The notes under the pieces: model-generated
Databases searched by the model: none
Seen by the model: only the letters and a program-made list of their open reading frames with translations
What the model was told of the DNA's origin: nothing
NCBI GenBank assembly: GCA_946480485.1
Contig: CAMLJW010000079.1
Coordinates: forward strand, 1 to 15,378
Source: an uncultured Streptomyces sp.
GTDB lineage: Bacteria; Actinomycetota; Actinomycetes; Streptomycetales; Streptomycetaceae
Length of the DNA stretch: 15,378 nucleotides
Direction: 5' to 3'
Position numbers and translations under genes: made by a program
Shown here: piece after piece, positions 13,713 to 15,378 of the stretch
Layout: every line of letters starts with the position of its first letter
Position numbering within the stretch: position 1 is the first letter of the stretch

Positions 13713-14252
13713 ATGCCAGCAGAGCAGTCCGAAGTCACCACTAAAGCCCTGACCGTCCGCCGGGCCAGGACCAGCGATGTCCCGGCGGTACGCCGGCTCC
13801 TTGACGCGTACGTCCGCGGCGGCATCCTGCTGGACAAAGCGACCGTGACGCTTTACGAGGACATCCAGGAGTTCTGGGTCGCGGAACGGGATGCCGGCTC
13901 AAGTGCGGAGGTGGTCGGCTGCGGCGCACTGCACGTGATGTGGGAAGACCTTGCGGAAGTCCGCACTCTCGCGGTGAACCCCGCGCTCAAGGGCGCCGGC
14001 GTCGGCCATCAGTTGCTGAAGAAGTTGCTGCAGACCGCCCGCCGGCTCGGCGTTCGCCGGGTATTCTGCCTGACCTTCGAAGTCGACTTCTTCGCGAAGC
14101 ACGGCTTCGTGGAGATCGGTGAGACGCCTGTTGACACGGATGTCTACGCGGAGCTGCTGCGTTCCTATGACGAGGGCGTGGCAGAGTTCCTTGGTCTCGA
14201 ACGAGTGAAACCGAACACCTTGGGCAACAGCCGGATGCTTCTGCATCTGTGA
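13713..14252 (+). CDS. argA: Short ArgA-type amino-acid N-acetyltransferase (GNAT family)
   Basis: This 179-aa GNAT protein has VRRARTSDVPAVRRLLDAYV (15-34), VVGCGALHVMWEDLAEVRTLAVNP (67-90, in sequence), the acetyl-CoA loop KGAGVG (93-98) and FAKHGFVEIGE (127-137). It matches the short N-acetylglutamate synthase type described in Mycobacterium, which acetylates glutamate at the head of arginine synthesis without the kinase-like domain of long ArgA. The RxxGxG/A loop appears as LKGAGVG. Distinction from other GNAT proteins rests on the long conserved HVMWEDLAEVRTLAV block. It starts 9 nt after the BlaI-type gene but has its own possible -10 box. A terminator-like hairpin with a U-tract lies 92 nt past its stop. 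Confidence 0.85.
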   Translation: MPAEQSEVTTKALTVRRARTSDVPAVRRLLDAYVRGGILLDKATVTLYEDIQEFWVAERDAGSSAEVVGCGALHVMWEDLAEVRTLAVNPALKGAGVGHQLLKKLLQTARRLGVRRVFCLTFEVDFFAKHGFVEIGETPVDTDVYAELLRSYDEGVAEFLGLERVKPNTLGNSRMLLHL

Positions 14253-14343
14253 GCGCAGGCGCGTAATACGGCGGAGGTCGTCGCCCGGGGGCCCTATGTC
14301 CGAAACGCACATGTTTCCGGTCTTCCCGGTCCCGTCGGTCTCT

Positions 14344-14372
14344 CCCGGTCTCTCCCCGGGGTTTGTGTTTTT
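14344..14372 (+). terminator. Intrinsic terminator between argA and lsr2
   Basis: CCCGG (14344-14348) pairs with CCGGG (14356-14360) around a 7-nt loop, followed by the U-rich stretch 14362-14372. An upstream GAAAC/GTTTC hairpin (14302-14317) may add to it. The rest of 14253-14340 holds short CCCGGTC repeats and no gene. Confidence 0.5.
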
Positions 14373-14374
14373 CC

Positions 14375-14420
14375 AGCAAAAGCGGTTTGCTTTCGGACGT
14401 ACTGCAGTACTGCATATAAC
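14375..14420 (+). promoter_or_regulatory. lsr2 promoter region with inverted and direct repeats
   Basis: A possible -10 is TATAAC (14415-14420), with TTCGGA (14392-14397) as a weak -35 and a 17-nt spacer. The spacer contains the perfect 12-bp palindrome GTACTGCAGTAC (14399-14410). This palindrome is also part of a direct repeat of GTACTGCA (14399-14406, 14407-14414). Just upstream AGCAAA (14375-14380) and TTTGCT (14386-14391) form a second inverted repeat. These look like operators for one or two DNA-binding proteins. The AT-rich content would also suit autoregulation by Lsr2. Confidence 0.5.
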
Positions 14421-14435
14421 GGGGGACGTGAAACA

Positions 14436-14449
14436 GCGGCATCCGCCGC
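14436..14449 (+). other. Small hairpin in the lsr2 leader
   Basis: GCGGC (14436-14440) pairs with GCCGC (14445-14449) around ATCC in the roughly 65-nt untranslated leader. It does not cover the Shine-Dalgarno at 14477-14482, so a direct effect on translation is not evident. Confidence 0.35.
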
Positions 14450-14488
14450 GGCCCCTCGGTCCTGAAGTTATCGATGAAAGGAAATCCA

Positions 14489-14824
14489 GTGGCACAGAAG
14501 GTTCAGGTCCTTCTTGTCGACGACCTCGACGGCGGCGAGGCGGACGAGACCGTGACGTTCGCGCTGGACGGTAAGACGTACGAGATTGATCTCACCACCA
14601 CCAATGCGGACAAGCTCCGCGACCTTCTCGAGCCGTACTTGAAGGGCGGTCGTCGTACCGGAGGCCGCGCCTCAGGGGGTCGTGGAAAGGCGCGCGCCGC
14701 GTCCGGTGGCAGCCAGGACACTGCGCAGATCCGCGCCTGGGCGAAGGAGAACGGTTACGAGGTCAATGATCGTGGCCGCGTTCCGGCGTCCATTCGCGAG
14801 GCCTACGAGAAGGCCAACGCCTGA
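14489..14824 (+). CDS. lsr2: Lsr2 nucleoid-associated protein
   Basis: The 111-aa protein has the standard length. The N-terminal dimerisation/oligomerisation domain (1-55) carries MAQKVQVLLVDDLDGGEA, then DETVTFALDGKTYEIDL and KLRDLLEPYL. A basic Gly/Arg linker (52-73) follows. The C-terminal DNA-binding domain (about 76-111) has IRAWAKENGYEVNDRGRVP with the AT-hook-like RGR at 95-97, and SIREAYEKANA. Lsr2 is an H-NS-like xenogeneic silencer that binds the minor groove of AT-rich DNA. GTG 14489 has AAAGGA (14477-14482) at 6 nt and gives the conserved MAQKV start; ATG 14474 in frame would lie inside the Shine-Dalgarno and is rejected. The 3' end overlaps the convergent gene by 22 bp. Confidence 0.97.
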   Translation: MAQKVQVLLVDDLDGGEADETVTFALDGKTYEIDLTTTNADKLRDLLEPYLKGGRRTGGRASGGRGKARAASGGSQDTAQIRAWAKENGYEVNDRGRVPASIREAYEKANA

Positions 14825-15378
14825 GCGGCTGCTCGCCGCAGGCGGATTCGGTGGCACTGCGTTGCCATCGTGTCCACGAGCCGTACCAGATCGGGGGCGC
14901 CCCCACCGCCCCCACCGCCCCCACCGAGCGCCGACAGCGTCGGCAACGCAGGCTCCACCGCGCAGTCGGGCTCAGGGGGCCGCAGCCAGACGGCGGCCCC
15001 CTGCGAGCCGTCCACCGCGGCCCACGTGCCGCGCGGGGGCAGCGGTGCCTCGATGTGCCCGCCCGTGCCGATCGCCCTGAGATCCAGATCCAGCGTGAGA
15101 GGCCCCCACTCCAGCCAGTCGAGCAGCCCCGGCAACTCGTCCGCGCTTCCCGCGGCCACCAGCAGTCGCATCCGGTCCGCCCGCAGGGCCACCGGCGAGC
15201 CCGGCCCCAGATGCCGGAGCGCCGCATAACCCGCTTCAGCGGGAACCTCCAGGACGTCGAAGCGCAGCCCCGTCAGCAATCCGACCGGTGGCCCGGGCAC
15301 GGTCGACCAACCCAGTTCGTGCTCGTACCACTGCTGTACCAGTGACGACTGGACCGGTCCGCGAGGGAGGGGAATGCT
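14803..15378 (-). CDS. Hypothetical protein, possibly degenerate bifunctional primase/polymerase-like (5' end outside window)
   Basis: The minus-strand frame is open from the window edge to the TAG at 14805-14803, about 191 residues. The GTG at 15300 is in frame, but sense codons (WYEHELGWSTV) continue upstream, so it is probably internal. GWSTVPGPPVGLLTGLRFDVLEVP recalls the core of bifunctional DNA primase/polymerase N-terminal domains, where that region ends in a catalytic D-x-D. Here it reads FDVLEVP, so the catalytic pair looks lost. LVAAGSADELPGLLDWLEWG and APLPPRGTWAAVDGSQGAAVWLRPP follow. A run of nine glycines precedes the C-terminal helix. The family call is tentative. It converges on lsr2 with a 22-bp overlap and no room for a separate terminator. 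Confidence 0.6.
   Translation of the reverse strand, partial: SIPLPRGPVQSSLVQQWYEHELGWSTVPGPPVGLLTGLRFDVLEVPAEAGYAALRHLGPGSPVALRADRMRLLVAAGSADELPGLLDWLEWGPLTLDLDLRAIGTGGHIEAPLPPRGTWAAVDGSQGAAVWLRPPEPDCAVEPALPTLSALGGGGGGGGGAPDLVRLVDTMATQCHRIRLRRAAAQALAFS
14900..14926 (-). repeat. Three perfect 9-bp repeats coding for poly-glycine
   Basis: The plus strand reads CCCCCACCG three times (14900-14908, 14909-14917, 14918-14926). On the coding minus strand this gives the glycine run. A GGGGGCGCCCCC palindrome (14893-14904) overlaps its edge. Confidence 0.75.

Noticed and set aside
14893..14926. G-quadruplex on the minus strand in the glycine run
   Set aside because: Only three runs of five G are present with suitable loops. 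A fourth is lacking, and the repeat is explained by the poly-glycine codons.

Overview
The window is very GC-rich, strongly biased to G/C at third codon positions, and carries the gene neighbourhood around nuoD2, nadB-nadC, coaX and lsr2 that I recognise from Streptomyces chromosomes. I read it as a core-chromosome segment of a Streptomyces or close relative. I see no insertion sequence, prophage, CRISPR array, tRNA or rRNA.

Layout. (1) Positions 1-680 hold the 3' end of an unrecognised Lys/Gly/Ala/Pro-rich protein, closed by a 15-bp hairpin at 699-733. (2) nuoD2 (+), a stand-alone paralogue of the complex I subunit NuoD, runs tail-to-tail into a MidA/NDUFAF7-family methyltransferase gene (-). 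(3) Divergent from that is a two-component system (DesK/NarL type), followed by a TmrB-like P-loop protein. (4) A cofactor operon at 6138-11735 encodes a DUF2520 Rossmann protein, PanC, NadB, NadC and CoaX. The first four genes are joined by 4-nt or short stop/start overlaps. It combines late pantothenate synthesis, quinolinate/NAD synthesis and the first step of CoA synthesis. (5) A G-rich 302-bp gap and a hypothetical gene with a Pro-rich tail lead to a 107-bp palindrome and a 61-aa membrane peptide. (6) Next come a BlaI/MecI-type regulator with a repetitive Glu-Thr-Gly tail, a short ArgA-type acetyltransferase, and lsr2 (nucleoid protein). (7) A convergent gene, cut by the window edge, may be a degenerate primase/polymerase-like protein.

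The observation I rate highest is nuoD2 paired with a methyltransferase of the NDUFAF7 family. NDUFAF7 methylates the mitochondrial NuoD homologue NDUFS2 on the Arg of the HRG motif. That Arg is conserved in this NuoD2 (Arg58), while the quinone-contacting Tyr is replaced by Trp81. Other notable points are: at least seven genes with a TAnnnT box 6-7 nt before the start codon and no Shine-Dalgarno (probable leaderless mRNAs); a palindromic repeat that appears to have extended the nadB reading frame; a Cys-rich NadC N-terminus; the large palindrome after the 12038-12658 gene; and a GTACTGCA palindrome/direct repeat in the lsr2 promoter.
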